From CAYXFD01 sp964464175 (lineage in GTDB: Bacteria; Cloacimonadota; Cloacimonadia; Cloacimonadales; JAJBBL01): 64,000 bases of DNA. The DNA lies in contig CAYXFD010000002.1 in assembly GCA_964464175.1 (NCBI GenBank), forward strand, positions 139,104 through 203,103, in the 5' to 3' direction. The position numbers and the translations under genes were made by a program. Shown one piece after another: positions 37,311 to 47,500 of the stretch. The notes below the pieces were generated by a model, which ran no database searches, had not been told where the DNA came from, and worked only from the letters and a program-made list of their open reading frames with translations. Every line of letters starts with the position of its first letter. Within the stretch, counting starts at the first letter, position 1.

Positions 37311-38085
37311 TGTTCCCTTCTTTCAACTCATCATCAATTTGGTTAGCTACCTTCAAACCCGAGAGGAGCATTCCACCGAATATCGGACCCATTCGGTTCT
37401 GTCCGTGAACATTGTTGGCTGCCATTCCCGATACATAAAGTCCAGGAAAGACACAACCACTGTTATTTACGGTTCCTTTTTCGCCCTGAACAACATCCAG
37501 AGAGCCTTCTCCGATAATTTTTCCTGTTTTAGTTGCCAGAGTTACACCGTTCTTTTTTTCCAGAAAGCTTACGATTTCTGAAGGGTGTCCACTGCTGTCG
37601 ACAGTGACCCTGGCTGCAATCATCAAGGGATCAACATGCATTTTTTGAGTAGCCACCGGTTGCCAGTTAACTACCAGCCCGGCAACTCTTTCACTTTTCA
37701 GGATTATATCTTCAACAGTTATGCAGTTGAAGATAACAACACCGGCTTTAACTGCATGATAGATAAGGGATGAAGTTGCTTCTACGGAATCGAAGGTATA
37801 GAGATCATCCTTATAATTGTAGTATGTGATCTCAAGTTCATCGAGAATATGGGTGGCAGGCTTTTGGACAATAATCTCATTGAACATCATCGCCCCGCCC
37901 CACATACCACCACCGGGGGCAAGTTTTTTCTCGAAAAGAGCTACCTGATACCCTTGTTTTGCGAGTTTATAGGCGGCAATCAGGCCGGAAGGTCCTCCTC
38001 CGGCAATAATGACATCATTGTTTAGGTGTTTGGATAGTTTTCGGAAATAAGCTTCGATTATTCCCTGAGAAATAGTAGTTTCCAT
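37303..38085 (-). CDS. thi4: Sulfide-dependent ADP-thiazole synthase (archaeal-type Thi4)
   Basis: Thi4 makes the thiamine thiazole from NAD, glycine and sulfur. The 260-residue flavoprotein-like enzyme has the dinucleotide motif IIAGGGPSGLIAAYKLA, EKKLAPGGGMWGGAMMF, VDSSGHPSEI and GMAANNVHGQNRMGPIFGGMLLSG. At the position of the sulfur-donating Cys of yeast Thi4 there is His150 (KMHVDPL), as in methanogen enzymes that use free sulfide catalytically with iron. It therefore replaces the bacterial ThiG/ThiS/ThiH route, none of whose genes are in the window. Its start codon and GGAGGAG are inside the riboswitch-controlled hairpin. Confidence 0.93.
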   Translation of the reverse strand: METTISQGIIEAYFRKLSKHLNNDVIIAGGGPSGLIAAYKLAKQGYQVALFEKKLAPGGGMWGGAMMFNEIIVQKPATHILDELEITYYNYKDDLYTFDSVEATSSLIYHAVKAGVVIFNCITVEDIILKSERVAGLVVNWQPVATQKMHVDPLMIAARVTVDSSGHPSEIVSFLEKKNGVTLATKTGKIIGEGSLDVVQGEKGTVNNSGCVFPGLYVSGMAANNVHGQNRMGPIFGGMLLSGLKVANQIDDELKEGNNG

Positions 38086-38119
38086 TACTCCTCCACTCTT
38101 TGGTTTTTGGAGGGTAATG
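38083..38119 (-). promoter_or_regulatory. Sequestering hairpin over the thi4 ribosome binding site and start codon
   Basis: On the minus strand CATTACCCTCC (38119-38109) pairs with GGAGGAGTAATG (38094-38083) with one bulged base and a 14-nt loop, burying both the Shine-Dalgarno sequence and the ATG. The upstream arm also pairs with an aptamer segment (see riboswitch), so the two structures exclude each other. Confidence 0.75.
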
Positions 38120-38135
38120 CCCGGTAGTATTATAG

Positions 38136-38246
38136 GATTCTTCTTCTTCCTACGCCGGCATTACCCGGATCAGGTTCGAGGGTTTTTCTCAGACTTGCTC
38201 TTAACTTTACCAATATCAGTTACTGGTTGCAAGACACCCCTGAATC
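38136..38246 (-). promoter_or_regulatory. TPP riboswitch (THI element)
   Basis: The minus strand carries the conserved THI-box parts in order: CAGGGGTGTCTTGCAACC, CTGAGA, ACCCTCGAACCTGATC, CGGGTAATGCCGGCGTAGG. A P1 stem GATTC (38246-38242) with GAATC (38140-38136) closes it. The segment GGGTAATGCCGG (38166-38155) is complementary to CCGGGCATTACCC (38124-38112) downstream. The latter can instead pair with the thi4 ribosome binding site, so TPP binding should block translation of thi4 and the coupled genes. Confidence 0.93.
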
Positions 38247-38267
38247 AGATTCAACATATAATTGACT

Positions 38268-38296
38268 ACATAATTTTCAAATCCTTATCCTGTCAA
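38268..38296 (-). promoter_or_regulatory. Candidate promoter of the thiamine operon
   Basis: TTGACA (38296-38291, minus strand) stands 17 bases before TTATGT (38273-38268), a weak -10. Initiation would fall near 38260, just before the riboswitch at 38246. Position is the main support. Confidence 0.4.
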
Positions 38297-38439
38297 GGAC
38301 AATCAATTATTAAACTCAGAAGCTTACTCACGAGATATTCATCTGTTACCGGTGTTAGCTTATTGTTGCCTGAGAACTAAAAAACACTATATTATCTATA
38401 GTTAAGGATATTGAGGATGCTCAATAAAAGGAGGATGAT

Positions 38440-38733
38440 ATGAGTAAAAGAGATGTATATCTGGAAAAATTGAAAGCGAAGCTCGATAAATGGAATAGTG
38501 ATATTCATGTATTGGAGAAGAAAATATCTAATATTCGAGGTGAATCGAAAGAAAAATATGAGAATCAGCTTAAGGAACTGCATAAATATCGTGACATGGT
38601 CAAACATAAGATATCAGAAGTCCAGGAAACAGGCGAAGAATCCTGGAAAGAACTGAAAAGTGGTTTAGACCGCTCCTGGAAATCTCTGAAGAAAGGGATA
38701 AAAGAGGCTGAGAAGAAGCTTAAAAAAGAGTAA
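38440..38733 (+). CDS. Small coiled-coil protein, function unknown
   Basis: A 97-residue highly charged protein (many Lys and Glu) predicted almost wholly helical, with heptad-like spacing from about residue 3 to 95 (VYLEKLKAKLDKWN, LEKKISNIRGESKEKYENQ, SWKELKSGLDRSWKSLKKG). No signal peptide or membrane segment. AAAGGAGGATGAT precedes the ATG, so translation is credible. Similar small coiled-coil proteins are common in FCB and Deltaproteobacteria near stress genes, but I recognise no characterised family. It is divergent from the thiamine operon. Confidence 0.75.
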   Translation: MSKRDVYLEKLKAKLDKWNSDIHVLEKKISNIRGESKEKYENQLKELHKYRDMVKHKISEVQETGEESWKELKSGLDRSWKSLKKGIKEAEKKLKKE

Positions 38734-39059
38734 CTAAACTTCTGCACCTATCAAGTATCCCCCTTTTCTCTGTATATAGATAACGCAGAGTCAGCCAATA
38801 TAGGCTTATACTACAGATTTAACCATCCTTTGGCAAAGATATTGCTTTATATACCATTCTCATGACAAAAAAGCATTAATTTGTGTATGTTCTGATAGGA
38901 TGAGCCAGCTTTTCTCTAGGACACAAGCGATGAGGTATGAAAACAGAATTACTTGAGAGGAGTTTGCCTTTGTTTTCCTGACAGCAACAGGCAGTTAAGG
39001 AATGGTTAGAGAATAATTAGAAATAGAAGATGTAATTAGTTAATGGAGGAATCACTATT
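38734..39059. other. Intergenic region before the secreted-protein cassette
   Basis: About 326 bp with no recognised gene, RNA or strong hairpin. It should contain the promoter of the three-gene secreted cassette; a GGAGG at 39042-39047 is the ribosome binding site of its first gene. Confidence 0.45.
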
Positions 39060-42000
39060 ATGAAAAAGAAACTGGTATTGATGTTAGTGTTAACAGTTTT
39101 GACAATGGGCTGTCTTTTAGCGACAGACCCCTCCGAATGGCAGGAAAACGGAATTCCGATCCGCCAGGGTGTAAATATTGAATGGTCAAGAGCCTCAGCA
39201 GTATTAGACAATGGCTCTGTGGTGTATGTATGGTCTGATACCCGAAACGGCGGTCGTGATCTCTGGGCGCAAGCAGTAGATGAAACCGGTGTACTTTGGG
39301 GAGAATCGGGAATTTTGGTTTGCGGTAAAGATGACCGGCAGGAAGACCCGGTTATCATTGCCACCAGTGACGGCAATGCCATTATTGCCTGGATTGACTT
39401 TGAGCTTGACACCTATAATGGTGGTGTATTCGCACAAAAGATAAATCCACAGGGTGAATTGCTCTGGGACAGCTGTATTCCGTTATGTACTGCCGACGGG
39501 ATCCAGATTTCACTCAATATAGTCCCGGATAACGACGGTGGAGCTTATATTATCTGGCAGGATCATCGTGACGGAACGGTCAGCATTTACGGAGTTCACA
39601 TTGATGAAGATGGAGATAATTACCCCGGATGGCCGGAAAACGGTTTAGCTTTAGCATCTGGCTCCGGCGATCAGTCTAATCATACATTCTGGGAAGATGG
39701 ACAGGGTGGAGCTATTCTTGCTTATGTTAACAATGACGCTTATACGGATATTCATGTTAAACGAATCCTCTCCGACGGAGAGATTGCCTGGTTTGAGGTA
39801 TTAGCAGAAGGTGAGCAGCAACATGGTTCTGTGAGGATGTCACCTTTCGGTTCCAATGCTTTTGGCTTTGCTTATCTTGACCGGATAACCGGATCAGATA
39901 ACGTTCATGTTCAAGCTCTGGATATTGACGGTAATTTTTTATGGACTGAATCTATCCCGGTTTATCCCGGGTACAGTAGTCAGCTAAATCCGAGAGTTGC
40001 TGCTGCTGCTGACGGTAATTTTATTGTAGTATGGGAAGACTACCGTATGGGTACCTCCGATCTCTATGTGCAAAAATTTGATATTGCCGGGAATACTCTT
40101 TGGGATAATGATGGTATGTTACTGGTTTCTGCTGCTCAGGATCAGAAGAATCCGAGAATAGAACCTGATGCTTCCGGAGGTTGTTATGTTGTTTGGGACG
40201 ATGCCCGTGCCGGTGGTCATCCTGAGATAGATATCTATATGCAGCATGTTTCAGCAGCTGGAAATCTTTCATGGGAAGTCGATGGCAGAGCTGTTGCTCT
40301 GATACCGGGAGAGACTTTTGCACCTCTTATCAAACCGACGGCTGATCATTTGTTTGTCAGTTGGGGAGATGGCAGAACAGGTTCGATAGGTATCTATTTT
40401 CAGACCTATGATCTGGCTGGTAATCAGCTGCTTACCGATAACGGAGTTCAGGTTTACTGGGGTTTGAGTGGAGATGCCGAAGCATTAAGGGTAGTTCCCA
40501 ACGGTGAATATATTTATGTGATCTGGAAAGATACCCGTTATGCCCACTTCGGAGATCAGATCAAAGTTCAAAAAATTGATTCGGGCGGAAACATTCACTT
40601 TGAGGAAAATGGCATTTCAGTAGTAGCTTCTCATTCCGGAACCCGTCAGGATAAAATTCAGGCAATTGCCCATCATAATGGGGGATTGGTCTTAAGTTGG
40701 ACTGAACAGCCCTCCGAATTTGTACTGGCTTATACGCAGGCTATCGATGCCGATGGTAATCCATTATGGGGAGATCAGGGACTAAGAACTTCAACCAATG
40801 ATCTCTGGTATGGGCAGGACAATCCTCACGTTTCTTATGACGGGAACGGAGCCTATATGGTTGGCTGGGATGAGACCGACATGACCTCTCCCGATTTGAT
40901 CTGGCCCCGAAATCTCAGAGCACAAAAAGTTGTCAACGGTCAGAGAGTATGGGATGATGAAGGGGTTCTGCTTGCCTACCAGACAGATAATGATTTGGCT
41001 GACCATCATCTGCAGAGCGTAGTTGGGAGCTACTTTGTCTGGTTGCGGAGCGATAATGAAATTTACGTAAAACTTCTCGATGAAGATGGTAATGTTGCTG
41101 ATGGTTGGGATGATTACGGTAATCTGGTCTGTGTTGAAAGTAGTACAAGAACGGCAGTCAAGAGCATAATGACCCCGGAGGGTCTGCTCGTTACCTGGCA
41201 GGACAGAAGAAACGGAACATCCGGTATCTATGGTCAGTTAGTCAGTGAAGAGGGTGATATGCTCTGGCAGGAAAACGGAATACCTTTAGCTGATTATGAC
41301 AATGACCAGTCGATAATCAGTCTTGTCTATGATCAGGGCTATTTTTATCTTACCTGGCGTGATGCCCGGATTAATCCAAGCCTTCAGGATGTAGGAATGC
41401 AGAAGTTCGACATGAATGGAAATCCGCTTTGGGGTGATCCTTCACCCTATGTGGTTACGAATGATATCGAACAGAATTCCCCATCTATGACTGTGATCGG
41501 GAACAGACTACTGGTAACCTGGGAAAACATCTACGGGGAAGCCGGTTCCAATATTCATTCTCAGATAGTTGATATCCAAAGCGGTAATACCCTTTGGAAT
41601 CCTGACGGTATTATTCTTTGTGATGCCGAAAAGAGACAATATTCATCAACGGTAGTACCCTTTACCAACGGTTTTGGATTTGCTGCCTGGCGAGATGGAA
41701 GATCAAGCGGTAAGGAAGATATTATCGGGATATTTGCCCAAAAAGTTGATACGAATTTCATCAATGTATCTGATGATACCTTAGTCCCGCTGAGTCATCT
41801 GCAATTACGTGGTAACTACCCAAATCCGTTCAATCCGGAAACAAAGATTTCTTTTGATATGTTGAGAAATGACCATGTCTCTCTCCGGATCTATAACGTT
41901 CGGGGACAGTTGGTAAGAACTATGATAGACAATGAATTCCTGGAAAGAGGGAGTCATTTTGCAGTCTGGAAAGGAACTGATAATAATAACAAAGCAGTGG

Positions 42001-42074
42001 GAAGCGGTGTTTACTTTTATCAGCTTCAGGGAGAAAATTCGAACCAGGTTCGAAAGATGCTTTTGTTGAAATAA
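39060..42074 (+). CDS. Large secreted repeat protein with C-terminal secretion domain
   Basis: A 1004-residue exported protein. Signal peptide (1-21, MKKKLVLMLVLTVLTMG). Residues about 45-900 consist of roughly 16 copies of a 45-60-residue unit with core (V/I)xWxDxRxGxxxIYxQxxDxxGNxLW, for example VVWEDYRMGTSDLYVQKFD and VTWQDRRNGTSGIYGQLV; such Trp/Asp repeats suggest beta-propeller blades. The last 90 residues form the FlgD-like sorting domain (NYPNPFNPETKISF, IYNVRGQ, GSGVYFYQLQGE, KMLLLK). GGAGG precedes the ATG. It is first in a three-gene cassette (43- and 77-bp gaps) with two peptidases. Function unknown; probably cell-surface or released. Confidence 0.82.
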   Translation: MKKKLVLMLVLTVLTMGCLLATDPSEWQENGIPIRQGVNIEWSRASAVLDNGSVVYVWSDTRNGGRDLWAQAVDETGVLWGESGILVCGKDDRQEDPVIIATSDGNAIIAWIDFELDTYNGGVFAQKINPQGELLWDSCIPLCTADGIQISLNIVPDNDGGAYIIWQDHRDGTVSIYGVHIDEDGDNYPGWPENGLALASGSGDQSNHTFWEDGQGGAILAYVNNDAYTDIHVKRILSDGEIAWFEVLAEGEQQHGSVRMSPFGSNAFGFAYLDRITGSDNVHVQALDIDGNFLWTESIPVYPGYSSQLNPRVAAAADGNFIVVWEDYRMGTSDLYVQKFDIAGNTLWDNDGMLLVSAAQDQKNPRIEPDASGGCYVVWDDARAGGHPEIDIYMQHVSAAGNLSWEVDGRAVALIPGETFAPLIKPTADHLFVSWGDGRTGSIGIYFQTYDLAGNQLLTDNGVQVYWGLSGDAEALRVVPNGEYIYVIWKDTRYAHFGDQIKVQKIDSGGNIHFEENGISVVASHSGTRQDKIQAIAHHNGGLVLSWTEQPSEFVLAYTQAIDADGNPLWGDQGLRTSTNDLWYGQDNPHVSYDGNGAYMVGWDETDMTSPDLIWPRNLRAQKVVNGQRVWDDEGVLLAYQTDNDLADHHLQSVVGSYFVWLRSDNEIYVKLLDEDGNVADGWDDYGNLVCVESSTRTAVKSIMTPEGLLVTWQDRRNGTSGIYGQLVSEEGDMLWQENGIPLADYDNDQSIISLVYDQGYFYLTWRDARINPSLQDVGMQKFDMNGNPLWGDPSPYVVTNDIEQNSPSMTVIGNRLLVTWENIYGEAGSNIHSQIVDIQSGNTLWNPDGIILCDAEKRQYSSTVVPFTNGFGFAAWRDGRSSGKEDIIGIFAQKVDTNFINVSDDTLVPLSHLQLRGNYPNPFNPETKISFDMLRNDHVSLRIYNVRGQLVRTMIDNEFLERGSHFAVWKGTDNNNKAVGSGVYFYQLQGENSNQVRKMLLLK

Positions 42075-42117
42075 TAATTGAGTTAATTGTAACAAGAAAT
42101 AGAATCGGAGATAATTT

Positions 42118-44454
42118 ATGCGATATATAGTATTGATACTGGCATTGCTTGCAGCTGCAAGCATACTGACGGCTCAGTATCCCCCAATTCCAGATTTCTA
42201 CCACCGCTATGACGATATGGTGGATAAACTCTTCATGTGGCAAGCGATGTATCCGGACACAGTTATGGTAGAGCAGATCGGATATTCCCAGGAAGATGAT
42301 ATTCCAATCTATGCTGTAAAAATATCTGCAAATGTGCAGGAAAATGAGGATAAACCGGCTATTTTGATCGTCGGTTCGCTTCATGCTGAAGAGATATTAG
42401 GAAATGAGATTGTAATGTATCATATAGAAGATATACTGCAATTCAGATTCTTGCTACCTTACCGCAGATGGTTGACTGAACTGGAGTTATGGTTCATTCC
42501 GAATTTGAATCCGGAAGGGCTGCAGGTAGTAATGGATGACTGGGATGTTACCTACAGGAAAAACAAAAGAGATAATAATGAAAACGGGATGTTTGATTAT
42601 GTGCCGGGATTGGGTCAGGATATAGACGGAGTTGATCTGAACAGGAACTTTGATTTCAACTGGGTGCACGGAGATACTCTTTATCACCCTTCAGGAGCAG
42701 AGCCTTTTGATTACTACCGTGGTCCTTACCCGAATTCCGAAGATGAGATCCAGGCACTGCACAATCTGTTAGAACAACAACACTTTGTCTATTCGATAGT
42801 ATGGCATTCTTCCAGATCGGGTAACTTCTCAGAGAAGGTTTACTATTCTTTCAATTGGTATGAACACAGACCGTCTCCTGATTATTATCTGTCACAATCA
42901 ATTGGACAAGGTGTTGCAAGCAATATCAGAAAGTTCAACAGCTCCCAATACTATGAAAATCTCTTTTCTCAGGGTAGAGCCGGTAGTGCTCATGATTACT
43001 TCTATAAAAATTACGGTACTATCCAGTTACTGGTTGAGTGTGGGACGCTGAATTTGCAGCCACAAAACGAAACTCATATGATGCAGATTGTCAATGAAGC
43101 TAAAAATGGTCAAAGCTGGTTATTTAATCGGGCTTTAAACGGCTATTTGGATGAAAGCCCAATGTTGACCGGACACATCAAAGATGCAAATACAAATGAA
43201 CCCTTAGCAGCAGAAGTAATAATCGAAGAGCACCAGGCAAGATTATTGGAGCCGAGGCTGAGCGATGAACTTTACGGAAGATATTGGAGACCATTACTTT
43301 CCGGTTTGTACACTGTAACAGTCAGAAAACCGGGTTATGTTACTCAAACAGTAGAGAATATTGCTGTCAATAACTCAGGCTGGAGAGTTCTGGATTTCGC
43401 TTTAGAGAAATTACCGGAGACCGAATTCACCGGTACTGTTCGGTTAGACGGTATTCCGGTTGACGCTGAGATCCTTCTTTCTGACTACACAGAAGAATTG
43501 TTCATTGTCGAAAATGGTAACTTCAGCTTTACTACCTATTCCGGAGAAAGGAGTATAAGAGTGACAGCCGCAGGTGCCTATCCCTACATCGGAACGATAA
43601 ATCTGCAACCGCTGCTTCATGAAGTTGAGATTAATCTGAGTGAAGAGCATTTGGTGTTTTTCGAAGATTGGGACACAGGTTGCTGTCTCTGGATAATAGA
43701 TGAGCCGTGGCAGCTTATCAGCGACAATTCGATATCAGGTTATGCAATTACTGACAGTAGAGGAGGGGGTAAGAATTTTTATGCCCCTAATACTGATACT
43801 AACATAACGACAAACTTTCCGATTAATCTTGTCTCATATACTCCCCCCAATTATCAGACACCATATTTGATTTTCTGGCAGCATCTTTATACCGAATGGG
43901 ATTATGATTTCGTTTATATTCAGGCAGCTAATGAGCTTGATGCTCCTGCTGAAGACTGGATAACTCTTTATAAAAATTCGGGTAAATTTGATTACTGGCA
44001 TGAAGTATATGTTCCTATTGATGCTCTTGTCGGAGAAGAGTTTTACCTGCGATTAAGATTAACCTCGGACTCACCGGATAGCAGACTTGTTGATCCGGGT
44101 TGGACAGTAGATGATTTGAAGATAGTATCAGGAAACGCTAACTTGTTAGCAACAGATAATGAGCAAACTGACATGATTATGCCCCAAGCGGTTCTGCAAC
44201 AGAACTATCCTAATCCCTTTAATCCGCAAACGAATATCTCATTTTCGATTACCGGAGAGGTTAGGGAAAAGGCAGAAATCAAGATTTACAATATAAAAGG
44301 TGCTTTAGTGAAGAGCTTTTTACTTACTGAAGAAGATCTCACAAGAGGGTCTGTTATCTGGAATGCCGCAGACAAAGCAAGTGGAGTTTATTTTTACAGG
44401 CTTATGGTTGACGGTAAAGCGAAAGACATAAAGAAAGCTGTTCTGATAAAATAA
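42118..44454 (+). CDS. Secreted M14 family zinc carboxypeptidase with C-terminal secretion domain
   Basis: A 778-residue exported metallocarboxypeptidase. Signal peptide (1-19), M14 catalytic domain (about 25-345) with zinc ligands His89 and Glu92 (SLHAEEILG) and His230 (VWHSSRSG), substrate Arg176 in GVDLNRNFDFNW, and catalytic Glu307 in LLVECGTL. Carboxypeptidase-regulatory-like beta-sandwich segments (about 350-510) follow, then a jelly-roll/MAM-like part (about 525-670), and a FlgD-like C-terminal domain (NYPNPFNPQTNISF, IYNIKGALV, ASGVYFYRLMV). All active-site residues are present, so it should be active. Cargo of a type IX-like export route is inferred from the C-terminus. Confidence 0.92.
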   Translation: MRYIVLILALLAAASILTAQYPPIPDFYHRYDDMVDKLFMWQAMYPDTVMVEQIGYSQEDDIPIYAVKISANVQENEDKPAILIVGSLHAEEILGNEIVMYHIEDILQFRFLLPYRRWLTELELWFIPNLNPEGLQVVMDDWDVTYRKNKRDNNENGMFDYVPGLGQDIDGVDLNRNFDFNWVHGDTLYHPSGAEPFDYYRGPYPNSEDEIQALHNLLEQQHFVYSIVWHSSRSGNFSEKVYYSFNWYEHRPSPDYYLSQSIGQGVASNIRKFNSSQYYENLFSQGRAGSAHDYFYKNYGTIQLLVECGTLNLQPQNETHMMQIVNEAKNGQSWLFNRALNGYLDESPMLTGHIKDANTNEPLAAEVIIEEHQARLLEPRLSDELYGRYWRPLLSGLYTVTVRKPGYVTQTVENIAVNNSGWRVLDFALEKLPETEFTGTVRLDGIPVDAEILLSDYTEELFIVENGNFSFTTYSGERSIRVTAAGAYPYIGTINLQPLLHEVEINLSEEHLVFFEDWDTGCCLWIIDEPWQLISDNSISGYAITDSRGGGKNFYAPNTDTNITTNFPINLVSYTPPNYQTPYLIFWQHLYTEWDYDFVYIQAANELDAPAEDWITLYKNSGKFDYWHEVYVPIDALVGEEFYLRLRLTSDSPDSRLVDPGWTVDDLKIVSGNANLLATDNEQTDMIMPQAVLQQNYPNPFNPQTNISFSITGEVREKAEIKIYNIKGALVKSFLLTEEDLTRGSVIWNAADKASGVYFYRLMVDGKAKDIKKAVLIK

Positions 44455-44531
44455 TCATGAGCAAAGGAATAATAATTTCCGATCAGAGGATGAGTTTTCT
44501 GATGATTCTATACTGAAATTCTGGAGGAAGA

Positions 44532-47500
44532 ATGAATAGATACTTATTAATAATAATTACGATACTGCTCTATGCAATTACTTTGAACAGCATGCAGCAG
44601 GTTTCTCAATCAGCAGATAATGTAGTTAATTACACCCTGAATTATAACAGAGAGGAGATAACTGAAGAGGTAATTTCCCACACCGTAGCTCTGCTTGCGG
44701 AAGATGTGCAGATTCAGGTCAATAGAATGGTAACGGCTGTATATAACAGTTCGGATGAATTGCTCGAAAGAAGAAGCAATAATGATAATTCACGGATAAG
44801 AGTAAGCAACCGATTTACGTTCAGAGAGATGTATGGTTTCACTGTTGCCGTGGAGTTAGTTAAAGAAGATAATGGTCTCAGGTCTGTTATAGAAGAGCTT
44901 GATTATACTATTATCGGTCAGGGGAGCAGAGAGATGCCGGTTGAGATATCCGAATCTTTCTATCCGTTATACGAAGCTTTAGCTGATAACTTTAGGACAT
45001 CATACCTTGTCAATTTGCCTTTTAAACAACCGGCAATGTTGATTATCAGTCATACCGGAACGATTGAACTGCCTACTAATTCTTTTGCCAAATGGAAAAG
45101 AGCAAGAGGATTAGAAGTTACTGTCGTTAATAGAACTGATATAGCAGCTAATCCTGGTAACACCGATATCAGAAACTATATAATCAATTTCTATCAAAAT
45201 GCTGAAAATAAACCCGATTATCTTCTATTGATTGGTGGAGCAAGGACAGGAGCAAATTTACCTATGCCTGCTTTTTATGCCGGAGATCTAAATGATGCCA
45301 CTGATCTTCCTTACGGGTTGATTGATGGTGATGATTATTTTCCGGAAATTCTGGTCGGTCGATTTTCCGTTAATAACAGCACGGAACTGGCTACATTAGT
45401 AAATAAAACGATCAAATACGAAAGAAATCCTTATATGACTGAGACTGACTGGATGACCAGGTCACTTGTAGTTGCTGGAAACTATTCATCTACTCCGCCG
45501 ATTCCAATTACTCCGGTATTATTTTCTAAATGGCTGGTGAATCTTTTTTATGACTCGGGATATACCGAAGTAGATACGGTATTCTGGAAGCCAGGTGATC
45601 CCTTAATGACACAACTTGTTGTCGATGCTGTAAATAGAGGTTCTCAGTTTATTAATTACCGTGGCTGGGGAGCTGCCATGGGTTGGCATTACCCTCTTTT
45701 CCATATTAGTCATCTTGAAAACACCATTGCCGGGGCAAAATCTCCGATTGTTAGCTCTTTTGTATGTAATACAGGAGATTATGCCAATCAATATCATGAT
45801 CCGAGTTTCGGAGAAGCCTGGATGAAAATGGGAACACCAGCCTCTCCGAATGGTGCAGTTGCTTTCATCGGACCAAGTTATCTTCATACCAGCACTGAGT
45901 TTAATAACGCAATGAGTAGTGGTTTTCATTGGGGAACTCAAGTTGAGGGAATCAGAAGCTTCGGTTCTGCAGTACTCCGCGGAAAAATCGAAACATTTAA
46001 CGGTTATCCGAACGATCAAGGTCCTGGTGGAATTGTAGATTTCTATTTCAGGGCTTACAATACTCTATCCGATCCCTCTCTTAAGATGTGGGTACTGATA
46101 CCTGATGAGATGAATATTGCTCTTCCGGCTCAGATAGACCAGGGTACTAATTATATTGATTTTGCAGCACCGAATCTTTCCGGTGGCTATGTTACCATAA
46201 CCCGTGATGAAGAGAATTACACGACTCACCGGATTGAGGATGATTATGCTTTCATCCTCTTGAATCCTGAAGAACAGGGAGACATTATCCTAACGGTAAC
46301 TGCTGAGAATCATCTTCCGGTAATTCAGACAATAGAGATAACAACTTCTGAGAATATTACCCTGATGGATTATGACTTCGGTGGTGCTGAGATCAATCCC
46401 GGCGAAACAGTGACACTCAACACAATTTTAAAGAACTATAGCAACGAAAACATATCAAATGTTACGGCAACTTTGAGCAGTAATAGTCCTGATTATGTTA
46501 CGATAGCCAACAATACGGCAGATTATGGAGACATCAGTTCCGGAGAAACAGCATCCGGAAGTTTTGAATTCTCTATTGAACCTGAATGCCCCCATCAAAC
46601 TGTTATTCAGTTTTCTCTCAATATTTCCCCCACCGGTGATCTTGCCAAGATTCAGATGCTGGTGACCGGACTTCTTTTCGGGATAACCGAATATGAGGTC
46701 AATTCACCCAATGGAGTATTAGATCCGGGAGAAACAGCAACAATTGATGTCTCAATTGTAAATATCGGAAATGTTGATGCTTATGGATTAACTGCTCATC
46801 TTGTACCGCAGACTGATGCTGTTTTTACTGATGATACTGTTTTAGATTTCGGAGACGTAGCGATTGGTTCTGCCGCCACAGCTTCCTTCGAGATTTCCGT
46901 TCATCCGGACACTTTTATCGGCAGACAGGTATATTTCCAGCTAAACTTTGAGGATCAGGCCGGGAGACACACAAGGTCTTACTTCAACACAACCATTGGA
47001 GAGGTGACCAATGAACATCCGACAGGTCCCTGCAGTTATGGTTATTATGCTTATGATAGTTACGATGTTACCTATTCCCAAGCTCCTGAGTTTGACTGGA
47101 TAGATATAGATCCTGAAACTGGCGGACCGGGAGAGGACATGTGGCTGCCTGATGACGGTACAGTGACCATGGATATGCCCTTTACCTTCCGTTATTACGG
47201 AATTGACTATGACGAGATTTCGATCTGCTCTAACGGCTGGGTAACTTTTATCCCGACAAACGAGATCAATTTCCGTAACTGGGAGATACCTATGCCTATT
47301 GCCCCTAAGGGAATAATTGCACCCTTCTGGGATGATCTGAAAGGGTTGGATGATGTCGATAATGAACTCAGGATTGCCTATTATCATGATCAGACGAACA
47401 ACAGAATGATTATAAGCTGGTTAGATGCTTATAGTGTTGCCAATCTCACTCCGGAAGGATTAGAGAAAATCCAGTTGATCTTAGAGCCTCGCCCAGACCA

